Origin: Castor canadensis
Taxonomy: Eukaryota > Chordata > Mammalia > Rodentia > Castoridae
Reading direction: 5' to 3'
Length of the DNA stretch: 64,000 nucleotides
NCBI RefSeq assembly: GCF_047511655.1
Contig: NC_133392.1
Location: 91,381,042-91,445,041, forward strand
The translations under genes were made by a program, and so were the position numbers. The notes under the pieces are model-generated. The model saw nothing but the letters and a program-made list of their open reading frames with translations, was not told where the DNA came from and did not search any database. The number at the start of each line of letters is the position of its first letter. Position 1 is the first letter of the stretch. Shown here one piece after another: positions 48,184 through 61,167 of the stretch.

Positions 48184-48799
48184 GTGAACAAAATTGAAAT
48201 CAGCAGGACTAGAATTAACACAATTTTGTGAAGAGATACTAGAGTCATACCACCTCCCACACAAAACTGAATGAAGGCTATTCAGATACCAAAAATCTGG
48301 GGAATAATTGTATGCTAACTACTATCATCTATATATATTCTACCCTATGAAATTTTTGTTCAAAAACAAAAATTACACTAGGAAACCTATAGATAGGTCT
48401 TTGGATTGTATCTTTGAAATAATTCCTAATCATTTCCTCCAGACATTTAACTTTTTCAGTAGATCTTAACCTTGCCATGATAGTTTAGGATATAAGGACA
48501 GTCCTCACTATTATTTTCCAAGTAGGGTAATCCCTACCAATAAAATGAGCTGTTTAGATATACAGGAATTTCTATGCCTGTTAATATGTCCAGAAAGCAT
48601 GTATATAATTCTATATGTGTATTCTCAAATGACCCACATTTGTGACCAGAGAAAGCAACACCATAGTCAAGTTGCAGTTCCATTAAATGATAATGGAGGG
48701 GGTGAAGTCAACTATGATATATTGTAAGAACTTTTGTAAATGTCACAGTGTACCCCCAGTACAATAATATGATAATTTTAAAAATACCATTTCTCTTTT

Positions 48800-48892
48800 C
48801 TCTCTATCTCTCTTCTCTGAACTGGCATTTGAACTAAGGCCTTGCACTTGCTAGGTGGATACTCTATCACTAAAGCCATGCCCCAGCCCAAA
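48800..48892 (-). repeat. ID-like SINE
   Basis: 'ctggcatttgaactaaggcc', 'gcacttgctaggtggatact' and 'agccatgccccagccc', reverse orientation. Confidence 0.85.
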
Positions 48893-49029
48893 ATGTTAAC
48901 TGTTATAAAGATTTTTGGTTATATGAGTTTAGCAAAGAAATTTTTATTTACACCTTGGGTATGTATATGACTCTGTGGCTGGTGCTTCTGAAAGTGGAAC
49001 AACCATAAATATAATTTCAATATAGTCAG

Positions 49030-49333
49030 AAATTAATGTTCTACAGATTCAACCAACTGTGGTTGCTTTCAAAAATATTTGAAAAAATTGTGTCTGTACT
49101 GAACATGTGCAGACATTTCTTGTCATTATTCAGTAGTAATATAGTATGACAACTATTTACATAACAGTTATACTGTATTAGATAGTATATGTGATCTAGA
49201 GAGATTTAAAGCATACAGGAGGATTGTGTAAGCTACTGTGCTGTTTTATATAAGGATCTTAGACATTTATAGATTTTGGCATCTTCAGGGGGTTCTGGAA
49301 CCAATCCCTTGTATATGGAGGGATGACTGTGTG
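49030..49333 (+). repeat. Tigger-type DNA transposon relic
   Basis: 'cagattcaaccaactgtggt', 'ctgtactgaacatgtgcaga', 'tagattttggcatcttcagg' and the end 'tatatggagggatgactgtg' follow a pogo/Tigger-class non-autonomous element. Subfamily from memory is uncertain. Confidence 0.55.
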
Positions 49334-49371
49334 ACTATGGAATGTCTTTTCTTTACCTATTTGTTCTGTTT

Positions 49372-49560
49372 ATACATTCATTCAACAAACATTTAAGATA
49401 CTATGTCTGCCAGATCTTCTGGATATTGCCTGCAATAATTAGCCACTTCCTGCCCTCAGGAAGCTCCAGTGGACCAACAAGTAGAGTGCACCAGCAACTG
49501 CAAAAATTTTGAGAGGTTCTGTGACTGCTACTTTGTACTGGGATATTACATATACTGTCT
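49372..49560 (-). repeat. L2 3'-end fragment (antisense)
   Basis: 'cattcattcaacaaacattt' is the complement of the L2 3' terminus; 'cctgccctcaggaagctcca' follows in the expected order. Confidence 0.55.
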
Positions 49561-49899
49561 TGTGATGATAAACTATAAAATGATCATCCCCGAGTTTTTA
49601 ACCTACTAACTGTATAATAGGTTTGAGACAAATCTATTATACACTGTCACACAAAGTGTATGTATACACTACATACACAAATACATGTATGGAGACACCA
49701 GACATGAAGAATTGTTATTCACTAAACATTGTGAATAAAGTTGAGTCTAATTAATCATGAAAATGATCTTGACATGTAAAGATGTTAAGGATTAAGGGAA
49801 TTCATTTTATCTTGGTATTTTAAGTTATTTTATGCTCTTCAAGTTAAGTTTGTCAATCTTCAATAAATTATTATTACATTGAAAAAAAGACATATTTAG

Positions 49900-50670
49900 A
49901 ATTATACCTTTTAGTGTCTTCTTCAAAGATTCAGAGTTGATAAACAGCAGCCACATGTCACATCACAACATTTCTGCCAGTGATAGTCTTCACAGATGAT
50001 GGTGGTCTCTCTCATAAGAGTATAATGGAGCTGAAAATGTCCTATTGCTTAGTGAGGTTGTAGCTGTTATAATGTTGTAGTAAAACACAGTGCTCACATG
50101 TTTGTGGTGATGCTGGTGTAAACAAATCTACTGTAATAGCAGTCATATAAAAGATAGCAAAACAATAATCCTTGATAATGTTAACAAGTTACTATGTTGT
50201 TGGCTTGTATATTTATTGTACCATTTTTTTCAGTACTGAGGTTTGAACTCAGGGCCTCACACCTGCTAGGCAGGTACTCTTCTGCTTCAGCTACTGTACC
50301 AGCCCTCTTTTGTGTTGGGAATTTTCAAGAAATGAACTATTTGCCCAGGCTGGCTTCAAACCGTGATCCTCCTGATTTCTGGCTTCCAAGTAGCTAGGAT
50401 TACAGCCATGAGCCTGGCTTGCACTATAATTTTTATCATTAAAGTGTACCTTGTTTATGAAAATGTTTACTGTAAAACAGTATGCCATGTTGCATCATCA
50501 TCCTTACGCAATTTGTATTGACTTTTTCTCTTGATTGCATCAGGAAGGCATATTGAGTGACTAACCTCTGCCAGGTAGGTTCGTGTAAGCATACCTGACG
50601 TTCACATGATGATGAAGTCAGCTAGTAATGCATTTCTCAGAGTCTCTCCATCATCAAGTGACTCATGACT
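49900..50670 (+). repeat. DNA-transposon-like relic split by a SINE
   Basis: 'agagtataatggagctgaaa', 'gtttgtggtgatgctggtgt' and 'ctgtaaaacagtatgccat' are followed by 'atgcatttctcagagtctct' and 'gactcatgactgta'. I recognise these as parts of one old mammalian interspersed element whose name I cannot give; a SINE dimer (50226-50420) sits in the middle. Confidence 0.45.
50226..50420 (-). repeat. SINE dimer
   Basis: 'gtactgaggtttgaactcag', 'caggctggcttcaaaccgtg' and 'ccaagtagctaggattacag', reverse orientation. Confidence 0.85.
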
Positions 50671-50679
50671 GTATTAGGA

Positions 50680-53220
50680 AGTCTTCTGTTGAAGTTCAGC
50701 ATGTATTTTCCGTAAAAATTAACCCATGTGTTGTGATCAGATCTGTCAGGCCAGAGAAATATATAACTAAAACATAAGATAATACAGCATAATCCTTAGC
50801 TAAGACTAGCTGTTCTTAAACATTTTGTTTCAGAGCACTCTTAAAAATTATTAAGGACCCCCCCCAAAGAGCTTTTGTTTATGTAGTTTAATACCTAACA
50901 ATACTATTGTTTAGAATTTAAAACTTTAAAAACTAAATATGCATCTATTTAAGGAAAATAGCAACAAAACCATTATCTGATAGCTTAACACTTTATGAAA
51001 ATGACTATATTTTCCAAAACAAAAAAAGCAAGAAGAGTAGCATTATCTTATATCTTTTATATCTCTTTTATGTCTGATTTACTAGACGACAGCTAGATTT
51101 ATATCTGCTTCTGCATTGAATCTGTTGTGATATACCATTTTTGTTGAAGTATATGAGGAAAATCTGGTTTATGTAGGTGGTTGGACAAAGTAGGAGTATT
51201 TAAGAACCTTTTTAGATAACTATGGATATTCTTTGATACCACATCAAAATTTGAGAAATGGTAAGTTTCTTGAAGGTTGATTGCATACTGAATATGAGTC
51301 ATATCAACAAGATTTTCATGTTTTGTTACACTGAAATCTATTGGTCTATCTTGCATTTTGAATGAATCTTTTACACATGTGTGATTTTGTAACCATATAC
51401 ATTTGTTGGTCATTTGGAAAATACTGATTTACTGAGTTATGTATGTCTTCTAAAAGTTGATACATCTCATGATAGAAAATAAAAAAATAATATTAAAAAA
51501 CACTACTAATTTCATCAGCAGCATCTTGAAGTACTGGTAAGCTGTCAAGCTCCCAGTGGTGGATATAAGTTTTTCAAAATTCTAATTTTCCCTTGAAATG
51601 GGGCCTCTTTGGCTCCAAGACATCAACGATGGTACTCTCAAGGCAACCCAGGTACAGAGGAAGGAGGGTTAGGGGAGTGAAGAGTTATGGGCAGTGAGGG
51701 CCTCTTGTTGATATAAACTTCTCAGAACTACTTTTCAGGGTTGGCTATCACCCTGCCCCCTTGAAATTTGGTTTACTTTCTATTGTCACCATTGATTAAC
51801 TAATAAGAATAACCTCATCATAAAGATTTAATATATTCTGGGAGTCTGCTTATGAAGGCGATATGAGGAATGCTTTTTGGAGTTCCTTCCCCCTACTCAG
51901 TTGTGTAGCCACACCTGACCATATGATAGATCCTAAGGGGGAACAAAAGTTTATGCCAATTGTTGTTTCTAAGTAAAGATTTTCCTTTTTCCTGACTATG
52001 TAAAGAAAAACAATGTTTTCTTATGACTTCTATTATTATATTTGAGGCAATCAATAAAGATTTTAATTTTTTTATGGTTTCTTACCCCCCACAGAAAATA
52101 AATAGGTAAGTCTCCTTATCCTTTATCTCTTTACAGTCCAATAGAATAGATAGGTCTAATTAACACCATTTTAGCTCCACAAAACATTGAAAGAAGTTAA
52201 GCTTTAAGGGGAAAAATAAAATTCAGTAGCTTTCCTGAAATCTTCATCACAAAGCCCAAGAGGGCTTCTTTAGAAGAGGGAAAAGTAAAAAGATGGAAGA
52301 ACAGTCTGAGGAATGGAAGGTGTGTTAATAAGATCAGTATCAAATGGGGTGATTTGGAGAGAACGCAGTACTGAATTATATTCTTTACTTGCCCATTTTC
52401 CCTGCTATATCACTGCTTCTTACTATGCTGATACTGGACTGAATAAGTAGGGATTAGGGATAAAGAAACTTCCAGTAAATGATCAGGTTCTAGATGTTCC
52501 AGTATACTACAGGAAGATTTTGTTGATTTGGTTTGCCTAAAATTATCTCTTCTTGTTTCTAAAGCCTGGAGTTCAGGATAGAAACCAATATATTGTAATA
52601 TTTGCCTTAGTCAATATCACTAAATACCACCTATGACTGAAACGAGGTAGGAATTTCCAGTGCCCTCCAGAGATCACTAGATGCAAGAACATCTTGTACT
52701 TGCCAAAACCTAGCAAAAAAGCATATAGAGTTACTTGATGTATAAACCATGGAGCCACATCCTGAAGCTTAGCAGAAATGCGGAAGCTTGGGGCTCACCC
52801 CAAGGCCAACTGAAAAACCCCAGGTGGTTCAGAAACACTTAAAGACTGAAAAGCACTGTCTCAGATGATGTTTGTTAACATCCATCACACCCACTGCTTG
52901 TTAATTTTTATGCATCAATTAGAGATCTTATTTCAGACTGAAACTATTATGGTTGGTGTTAAGCAGTAGTTATTTTGTTGTTAAAAATAATATTTTATTA
53001 TTTAAAAATTAATGCTTTGCCTGAAGGTAGGACAGACTGATAAAACTATTATGGGAACCTAATATATTTGTTTCCCTTTTTAATTTAGTCCTTGCATAGG
53101 ATTGGAATGAGGTTTAGCAAATCACTTACCTGACTTGTAGGAATCTTATCAATTTAGGGAACCAGAAAAAATGGCTTAATTTTTCCTTTATTCATTTATC
53201 TGTGAAGGTTAACAGAAAAG
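50680..53220. other. Unassigned intergenic sequence
   Basis: About 2.5 kb with no gene, CpG island or repeat that I can name with confidence. A stretch at 52.78-52.87 kb has faint MER5-like character. Short frames here show no family resemblance. Confidence 0.4.
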
Positions 53221-53228
53221 GTCTAGAA

Positions 53229-53385
53229 CAGTGATTCTCAGAGAATCACACCAATAGCATCTACATCACTGGGAACTTATTAGACCTGCCTGCCTGAGTC
53301 CTACTGAACCAAAAACTCTGGGAGGTGGGACTTAGAAATCTGTAGTTTAATAAGCCCTCCAGGTGATCCTAATTTATACTCTAAT
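53229..53385 (+). repeat. MER5A-type DNA transposon relic
   Basis: 'cagtgattctcagagaatca', 'actctgggaggtgggactta', 'ataagccctccaggtgatcc' follow MER5A (hAT-Charlie). Confidence 0.75.
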
Positions 53386-53989
53386 AGTCTTGTTCTATTA
53401 TTATCTTATGACACCCACAGACAAACCATTTAGGGCTCTGTTTCTTTGGTGTCTACAGTAATATTCCCTGATAGGCAGAGTTAGTAACCAAATCAGCCTC
53501 TTCCTATGTCTTCATGTGGAAAGATCTAGGTGTCTAAGCTAGGTAATACCAAAAGAATTATTATAGTAACATGTTATTATGGATATACAATAAAAATACT
53601 TGGCAATTATGGTAAAACTTGATGTAATTAGCACATTTAGGTAAATAAAGGAGAGATTTATGACTGGCTACAAAATCATGGCTACTTTTTCTTAAAGTTA
53701 GTTAAAAATCTGGCATTATGGTATGGCCAGATGATTCTTAGACACTCAATTCAGTTTTATTAGTGCTCACATTAACTGTGATTGGCTGCACTGACCAGAC
53801 ATTGCTGATTTTTGAACCTCAGTAACAAGACACTAAAGTCTTTTCCTGCTTAATACAATGTGATATCCTGGATAAACTTTGGAAGAGAAAAACAAACACT
53901 AGTGGGAAAGGGATAAAATCTGAATAAATTTCAAAGTTTATTTAGTAGTAATGTCCCAAATTTGTTCTTAGTTTTGAAAAATTTACTGT

Positions 53990-54106
53990 GGAAATGTAAG
54001 ATTTTAACATTATGGGGAACTTGGGGAGGATGTGCAGGTACTATTATTTTATTTTTGTAACTTCTCCAAATTTCAAATTATTCCAAAATAAAATACTTTA
54101 CAAAAT
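53990..54106 (+). repeat. Old L1-type 3' tail
   Basis: 'ggaggatgtgcaggtactat' and 'tccaaatttcaaattattcc' ending 'aaaataaaatactttac' resemble the terminal 3'UTR of ancient L1 elements. Confidence 0.4.
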
Positions 54107-54109
54107 GTT

Positions 54110-55930
54110 TTTCCTTGACTTCTCACTTAAAGCCCTTTAAGTATTTCCAGGTAGAAGAAATTAAAGAGCTGCTTTGCACCAATTTGGGCTGTCTGTCTGT
54201 AGGTAGTCCAACAGTTTAATTTGCTTTTTTGGGATGCCACAATTTTACTGACAACCACAAAACACATTTGCTAAATATATAGGATAGACAATTAAAAGAG
54301 GAAAGGTGCTTCCTTTACTCTCTATTCCTTGAACTTTTATATATAGAATTTCTACACAAGCACTTTGCACTTGGTGATATATTGTTTTAATAATAATCCT
54401 TAAATCATTTCATGGGTGACTGTTCTCATCCACCCCCGCCCTCCTCCAGAGCACTTAATGCAGTGTACTGCATTCACAGAGCTCAGATCTCTGACTAACT
54501 AACTGACTCAATGTGCTACCTGTAATTATATTTAAATTTTAATCAGGGCAGTTCTAGGAACTCAAAGGGATAAAGTCAAAACCAACTATTCAAGTGAGGT
54601 TTGCACAAATTGTCTAGAGTGAATAGACTTCATCAAAACTTGTCAAAATGCAGAATTTGTCAGTAGATCAAAAAATTCAAATCATCCATGTGAAATACAC
54701 AAGACTGAAGGTGAACAGTTCGTGGCGAAGTTAACATTTCTAGAATAAAATATGGGCTGCACACAAAGTTACTGGTTTTCTTTTGTACTGTTTGTTTTAT
54801 TTTGTTTTCTAAGGTAATCAAGAATCTTGCGGTAGCCATTGCTATGTCTTCAGAAATTTTGAAAAAAGCCTATAGTAGAAAGAACCATTTATTTTTCTGA
54901 TCCTCTTCAGTATTAGCTACAGGAACTAAAGTCAAAGCTACTTTAAGGCACCAAGAGCTATGATATGCTTAACATTAGATATTTTCAAAGTGTTTCTAAC
55001 ATATCATTTAAAATTCAAATAAAATAGATGCAAGGCAGGAATTATCTTCATTTTCCAGTTGGAAAATGGAAATTCAAAGAGATGAAAATACCACTCAGAT
55101 TAAACTATAAATTATAATTCTTAAGCCATTGCTTATTACTCTTTTAACTAATAATGTAGCAAACTCTTAGCTTCATATTAAATTATCAGATGAACACAAC
55201 CCCATACATCTGTATGTATTTTCTTTTCTTGGCTCTGCAGTGTATTTTCAGAAACAAAGCACTTGATGAAGTACAATTTGAATCCTTTAAAAGAGGCACA
55301 TATATGAAGTTTGGAGCAGAGAATGTAAAAGCAATATCTGTTTTTGACTTAACTATTTTAACTCGTGTATCCTATTGCACAGATGGTAGAGTTTGATATA
55401 CTTTTGGTAAAATGTAATTTAAGAAAAACATATTTGATGTCTCATTTCCCATTTATGTAGTTTCTCCCTGATTTAGAGAGACAGTGCAGGCATTTACAGT
55501 TATGGAAAAATAGGAAAAAGTTATCTTTATGATTTCATGAGGTGAGCTAATAAATTGAATATTATTTAGTTGATATAATTACAAAATGTTGATCAGGGAC
55601 CAAGATGAATTGCTGATTTTTCTTCCAAGTTTCTTTCTCAGAAATAAAGTAGTTTCCTAGTACTTGAATGAGACTTTACATTCAAATTATTCATGGGGAA
55701 GTGTGCGATATGAGCTGATGAAAGTAGATCTACCATTTGAACTGCTAGAAAACTGTACCTTCTAGCCTTCTGTAAATAGATGTACCCTACATACTTTACA
55801 TATATGACAAAAATATCATCTATTTCGTATTTTATCTCAAATATGACATGAGAATTTATGTGCTTGTTATGAAATTAACATCTAATGTAGAAATGTCATA
55901 TGGCTTGTTCTCAATAAGGAGATGTAGTAT
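54110..55930. other. Intergenic sequence, mostly unassigned
   Basis: No gene recognised. A MIR-like antisense trace (about 54990-55110, 'cttcattttccagttggaaa') is the only repeat I can name. Confidence 0.4.
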
Positions 55931-55933
55931 GGA

Positions 55934-56032
55934 TTTTTTTTTTTTGGTGGGGAGGGTGGTACTGGGAGTTGAACTCAGGGCTTTGCCCTTGCTAGGCAGG
56001 TGCTATACCACTTGTGCCATTCTACCAGCAGT
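55934..56032 (-). repeat. ID-like SINE
   Basis: 'gtactgggagttgaactcag', 'ttgctaggcaggtgctatac' and 'cacttgtgccattctacc', reverse orientation. Confidence 0.85.
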
Positions 56033-56204
56033 GTGTGGAATGTTTTCCTGAGGCACATTGTACTATCATAATCCACATTTAAGTAGGGCACATGGTATTG
56101 ATCCACACTTATCTTCATTAAAAATGGAAGCCTCCACAAACCTGGGATATGGCACATTCCATTGATATAAACTATTAAGTAAGATTATCCCAGTAATAAA
56201 TTCC

Positions 56205-56460
56205 ATTTTTTCATTCATCTAAAAATATTTCTGAGCACTCATAGACAGGGACCTTGTGAGGAGGCCATGGAATCAGAAGACAATATGAAGTCTCCTTCTC
56301 CAAAGAACTTAAAGTCTAATTCAGAACACAAACACACAAATATGAAATCTTAGACCTCAATCAGGTGTTAAATAGCACAGTTCTTCAGGAGTCACAAGAT
56401 TGTGTACACCAATAAGAGCTCAATAAGTGCTGTGATATTAAGCAAAGAGAGAGATCCCTG
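56205..56460 (-). repeat. L2 3'-end fragment (antisense)
   Basis: 'ttcattcatctaaaaatatt' and 'tgagcactcatagacaggga', then 'caaagaacttaaagtctaat', follow the complement of the L2 terminus. Confidence 0.45.
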
Positions 56461-56479
56461 TGTTTTAGAAGCAATGAAT

Positions 56480-56700
56480 TATTATGGTTAAGAACATAGG
56501 TCTTAGTTGGCCAGATCTGGGGTTCAGCCCTAGTTCACCCCTTTAATTATATCATCTTAAAGAGTTCCTTAACCTGTCTAGGTCTCTGTTGCTTTCTGTA
56601 AAAAAGTAGCACCTAGTCCATGGGGTTGTTGTGGTGATTTTGTGAAATTGACAATACAGAGAATAGTTAATAGCTCCATCTGCCTTACAGTACATTCTCA
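56480..56700 (+). repeat. MIR SINE
   Basis: 'tatggttaagaacataggtc', 'gatctggggttcagcccta', 'ttccttaacctgtctaggtc' and 'catggggttgttgtggtgat' follow MIR from its A box to its 3' half. Confidence 0.8.
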
Positions 56701-56919
56701 CTAAATAACTCCTGTTATTCATAATTTATTAGTATAGTCAGAATTTTCTCAGAGAAGTCAAATGTCAAGGTTGATCTGTCCAGTATTTGAACTGAGTACA
56801 AACCCTAAATCATTTGTTGTGGATACTGGGGATAAGAGATCAATGCTGTCTCCGGTGGAGATCTACTCAATGACTTTGAGAAAATTCATGTAAATTTATT
56901 ATGTATTCAGTTATATTTT

Positions 56920-59250
56920 TTGTATTCCTTCTCATTGCTGGCTGTTCTGCCAGGTATCAGGAGTACACAGGCAAGTAAAAACACTCAAGCTCTTCTTTGA
57001 GTCTAATGGACAAGACAGACATTTAACAAATAGTTGCACGAACTATTACAATGGGTGCTCTGAAGGAGTGTGCTGTACCCCCTGAATTTTGTAACAAGGG
57101 GACACTTGCCTAGTTCAGGAAAGACTTTCCTGAGGAAGTGACTTATGAACTGAAACCTAATAGACTTGGAAGTAAAAAGGGAGGATTGGGGAAAGGTGTG
57201 GGCAGGGGGAAACTGTATATATGAAGGCTGAACTTAGTGTGCCTGAGGCCCCGAGAAACTAGGGATGGAGGAAAGAGAGAAGAGAGGTGGGCCTATGAGA
57301 CATAAGGGCTCTGGGGCCATTGATTAGTATTTAAATCCTTATCCCCAGTGTATTAATAGTAAAGCCATTAAGGGGTTTAAGAAAAGGCATGATGTGATCA
57401 GATGCATGTTTTGGAAGAGCACTCTGGCTGCAGTTTGGAGAGGGTGGAGAGTACTAGACTTAGAGAGGTATCTCTGCAATGTGAAACCAGCTGATTGAAG
57501 AGACTAAATTCTGTGGGGTATACATACAAAAAGGTTCTACTTTTGTTACTGAATTTCAAATGTATTGATAAAATTTCCCTTCAAATTCCTTAATGTTTTC
57601 AATAGATTGTAATATCTTTCAGATGACTTTCTGGATTAAAAAGTCTAGTCCAATCTTATGCTCAACTTAAATCTTCTCCTCCAGTCTCCCCAGTGCTCTT
57701 GTAGTTCAATCATGGTCAAGAATTGAGAGGCAACCCTGGAAGTGGGGTTGGAAGATGGTCTGTTCTCTTACTCTTCTCTATTATAATTTTCCTGTCCTAC
57801 AGTGCCAGAATGGAGAGCTGGGGAGAAGTCAGAAGTATCTACCTACTACATTCTGGTAGGCATCTTGGTTCTTCCTCTATTTAATTAGGCACTCTTCAGA
57901 AAGGTATTCAAGGGCCTCTGCACAGTTCTCTGATGTGGAGGAGGTCATCTCTTTTGATATATTCCTTAGCCATTTGCCTCTCTTTATGTGGGTTCTGCTC
58001 ACTCCATGTGTAGCACTCTTGATTATCAATGGACTTCAAGTTTGGTTTTCTTCTATGGTGTCTTTTCAGAATGCCAAACATCTTGTAACCTCAGCTGTTG
58101 TCATGCCTATTTTTGTTGCAATTCTTGTTTTTCTTCTGCTCAGGTTAGTGTAATGAGCAGATTAGCGAAGGCTACTGCCTACATAGATGTCCAACACAGC
58201 AATGAGATAATTGGGTCTCCTTCTGATAGCCATTTTTTTTTTCTTAACAAGTAATTTGATTGACTTCCCTAACTTGGCTTGCGGGGAGGGGAAGAGCCAT
58301 ATTACTTTCCCCCAGGGATTTCTTCATGTCCTTCCAGTCTATAAATATAGATAATACAAAAGGAAGGAGGGGAGGGTGAGGGATTTCTGCTGGGAAGAGC
58401 AAAGCCTGTTTTGTTGTCTCTGTAACTCATTGGTTCTCTGTAGATGATGGTGGTTCCTGATGCCTATTGTCAGCTTTGGAGTGTTCACAGCAATTCCGAG
58501 AACACTAATAGAGAAGAGTTACCATCCTGAGCTATTAAATATGGGAGATAAGGGAGAAGAAAGTCAAGGATAATTCTCCATTTCTGACCCAGGAAAAGGA
58601 TGGATGGTATAATAGGGAAAAACCAAAAGAACCATGTTACTGTGATAGAGGGGAAGCCCCAAGACTGATTTTGCTCATTCTAAGTGTGAGGCATCATATG
58701 AACATCCAACTAGAGCTAACAAATCGGCAGTTGCACATATAGACTGAAGCTCCAAGAAGTCTGATCTAGAGGTGTGACTTTGGGAGCCATTTGTGTTAGA
58801 AAATAACTGAGGGCAGCAATAAGCATGTAACTGCCTAGGGAGGGAACAAAGTGCAAAAAACAGTACAAAGGCCTAGGACTAATGTTTAAGGCACTCCAAC
58901 AGTGAAAAGCTGAATAAAGGAGGACAAGCTGGAAAAAAGAGTAAGAAACAATGGTAAAGGAAAAAAAAGAAGTATGAAGTAGACTAGAGTCCAAGAAGAG
59001 AGCGTTTCATAAAGGAGGGAGTCATCAGCATGATGAATGCTGCTGAAAGGTCATGTGAGTTAAGGACCAACATGATGTATTGAATTTTACAACCTGAAGA
59101 CCATTTGGTGATCTTAAGATAGTCATTTCAGAGCAGTGGAAATGTAAGTTAGATCAAGGTGGGTTTAAAAAAGAAATGTATAATGAGAGAAAAAAAACTA
59201 ATGGGAAGGGGTTAGGAATAGAACCCACAAGAGAGAAGGCAGTTGGGATG
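56920..59250 (-). repeat. Antisense L2 with an internal foreign segment
   Basis: 56920-57490 ('cttgcctagttcaggaaaga', 'aggcatgatgtgatcagatg', 'gcactctggctgcagtttgg') and about 58490-59250 ('gtcatcagcatgatgaatgc', 'tgctgctgaaaggtcatgtg') are consecutive parts of L2 in antisense. The roughly 1 kb between them does not fit L2. Confidence 0.6.
57520..58480. other. Unidentified segment inside L2
   Basis: About 1 kb between the two halves of the antisense L2. It holds a 72-codon plus frame (57935-58153), hydrophobic in its second half, with no family resemblance. It could be an LTR-type or other insertion; I cannot name it. Confidence 0.35.
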
Positions 59251-59399
59251 GGATAGAGAGCACAGAAAGAGAAATTGCCTTAGATTGGAAAAAGGAAAGC
59301 AAGAAGAGATGGGTACATTTTTGTGTAGACATGCAGGCTTCAGTTGTGGAAAGTGAGGGAGTTTCTGATCCTTTTGTGTCAGAGGTAAGGTTTAAGAGA

Positions 59400-60390
59400 A
59401 GAGTTCAGCTACACCAAAACCAAGTATTCATTATTATTGGTTTAGTGCTAAACATTTTAGATTTCAAATTCCTTTTGACCTAAGACATTTCCCAAGGTAA
59501 CATGTCTCTCCCATCCTCTAAGACATCACCACATTTTATCTCAAATACACAAAAATAGACATTATTTTTTTTTTAGCCATTAATCTTTGTTTACTCATGA
59601 ATGCACATAGAAAAAAGCTAAACTCTGAGAGATCAGAAAGGAAGGCAAAGTGTTTCGGAGATCTCAGTAGGCTAAATAATCGATTATGACTTTGTCCTTG
59701 ATCATATTGACTTTAGGGCCAGTGCTTATTTTCATGAATACCATAAAATACAATGTCCTTAGTCAACTTGTAATAATAAAAAACTACAGAAATGTTTCGG
59801 TTCCCAAACATCTCCCCATAGGAATAAAATAACAATTTGGAAACTCCTGAACAGTCTAACTTTATATAACATTTACTGAATGACAAGCATGCTTAAAAAG
59901 CCAGGAAAATCAATTTTGGATGCCACCAACTTCAACTGAACTTATAGGCTTACAAGTGAGAGAATAAATTATTTAAATTTTCTCTAACAGAGATCAGTTT
60001 CTGAATAAATGATTTGAGACTCTGATACATGACTGATCAATAAACTCTGTAGCTCTCATCCCAGGAAATAAAACTGACTAAAAATATAAACTATTGATTC
60101 ATGAATTAGCTATATTTGTTAATTAGTTCCAATCCCCAAGCCAGGTGAGCGAAAAGGTTTTTTTTCCTTCCCACAAATCTTAAAATTTTTTCGCTGCTGC
60201 TTTCCTCCCAGACTAAAAGGCATTTCCTTTCCCTGTCTTGGCCACTTCAAATTAGGGAATCTATTTTCTTAAAATAATGTTGTGATGTCTTTGAATTGTT
60301 TCTCATGTACAAAAAATTACTTCCCAAAGACCTTGGATCCTACTCTGACGAAAACAAATAAATTCCTGTTTTCATGCACTCTGATATAAT
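59400..60390. other. Unassigned intergenic sequence
   Basis: About 1 kb without a gene or repeat that I can name. Confidence 0.4.
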
Positions 60391-60399
60391 ACATTTCAT

Positions 60400-60665
60400 T
60401 TACTGTATTATTGTAATGGTCAAAATTTTTAGTACTTCTTACATGCTGTGACATGTAATGCTGTAAGTGTTTTACATCTATGACTCATTTAATACTCTCA
60501 ACAATCCAATGCATTGGATACTATGATGGGCCTCATTTTTATAAAGTACATATCTGGGGCATAGGGAGATTAAATACCTTGCCCAGAGTCACCTGGCAAG
60601 AGCCAGATCCACACCCAGGCTCTCTGACTCCGGAGCCCACATTCTTAGGTGCTATGCTATGAAAT
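60400..60665 (-). repeat. MIR SINE (antisense)
   Basis: 'tgactcatttaatactctca', 'ccttgcccagagtcacctgg', 'ccagatccacacccaggctc' and 'cttaggtgctatgctatg' follow the reverse complement of MIR nearly end to end. Confidence 0.8.
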
Positions 60666-61167
60666 GATTCACTATATAAAGCGAAGTATCTCATTAGTGA
60701 CTAAACATATGATAATATTACCATTCCAGAAATGAAATGGAATAAAAATTTGCAAAAGTAATATTGGCAAATAAAGTAGGTAAAAATGGCATATTATGCT
60801 TACAGGTGGACGTGGGGATTAAGGAGAGTGAATATTTGCAGGTTGTAATAAAAATCTTGTGTCCTGCCTACATCATTTGTTCCTTTCCCACTGATAGTCC
60901 CCATTCCCCTGGTAGAGAATTACAGCTTTCGTAAACATTCTTTACACATGCTATATATGAGTTCAAGCAGAGTGAGTTCTTGGGGATGCTGGCCTCATTC
61001 AACTACCATTTATTCAGAATGTTCCCCAAAAGCTCACACATCTGTAGGGAAGGTAACTATATCAACAAATAATTGCAACACAATAAAATAAATAAAATAG
61101 AGGCATTTACCATGTATGCAATGAGGATACTGAAATGAAGAAATGTTAGGGAGGAGAAGATTCCTGA

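Noticed and set aside
57935-58153. 72-codon membrane-like frame
   Set aside because: Hydrophobicity alone in a T-rich strand is weak evidence; no start context, homology or splice support.
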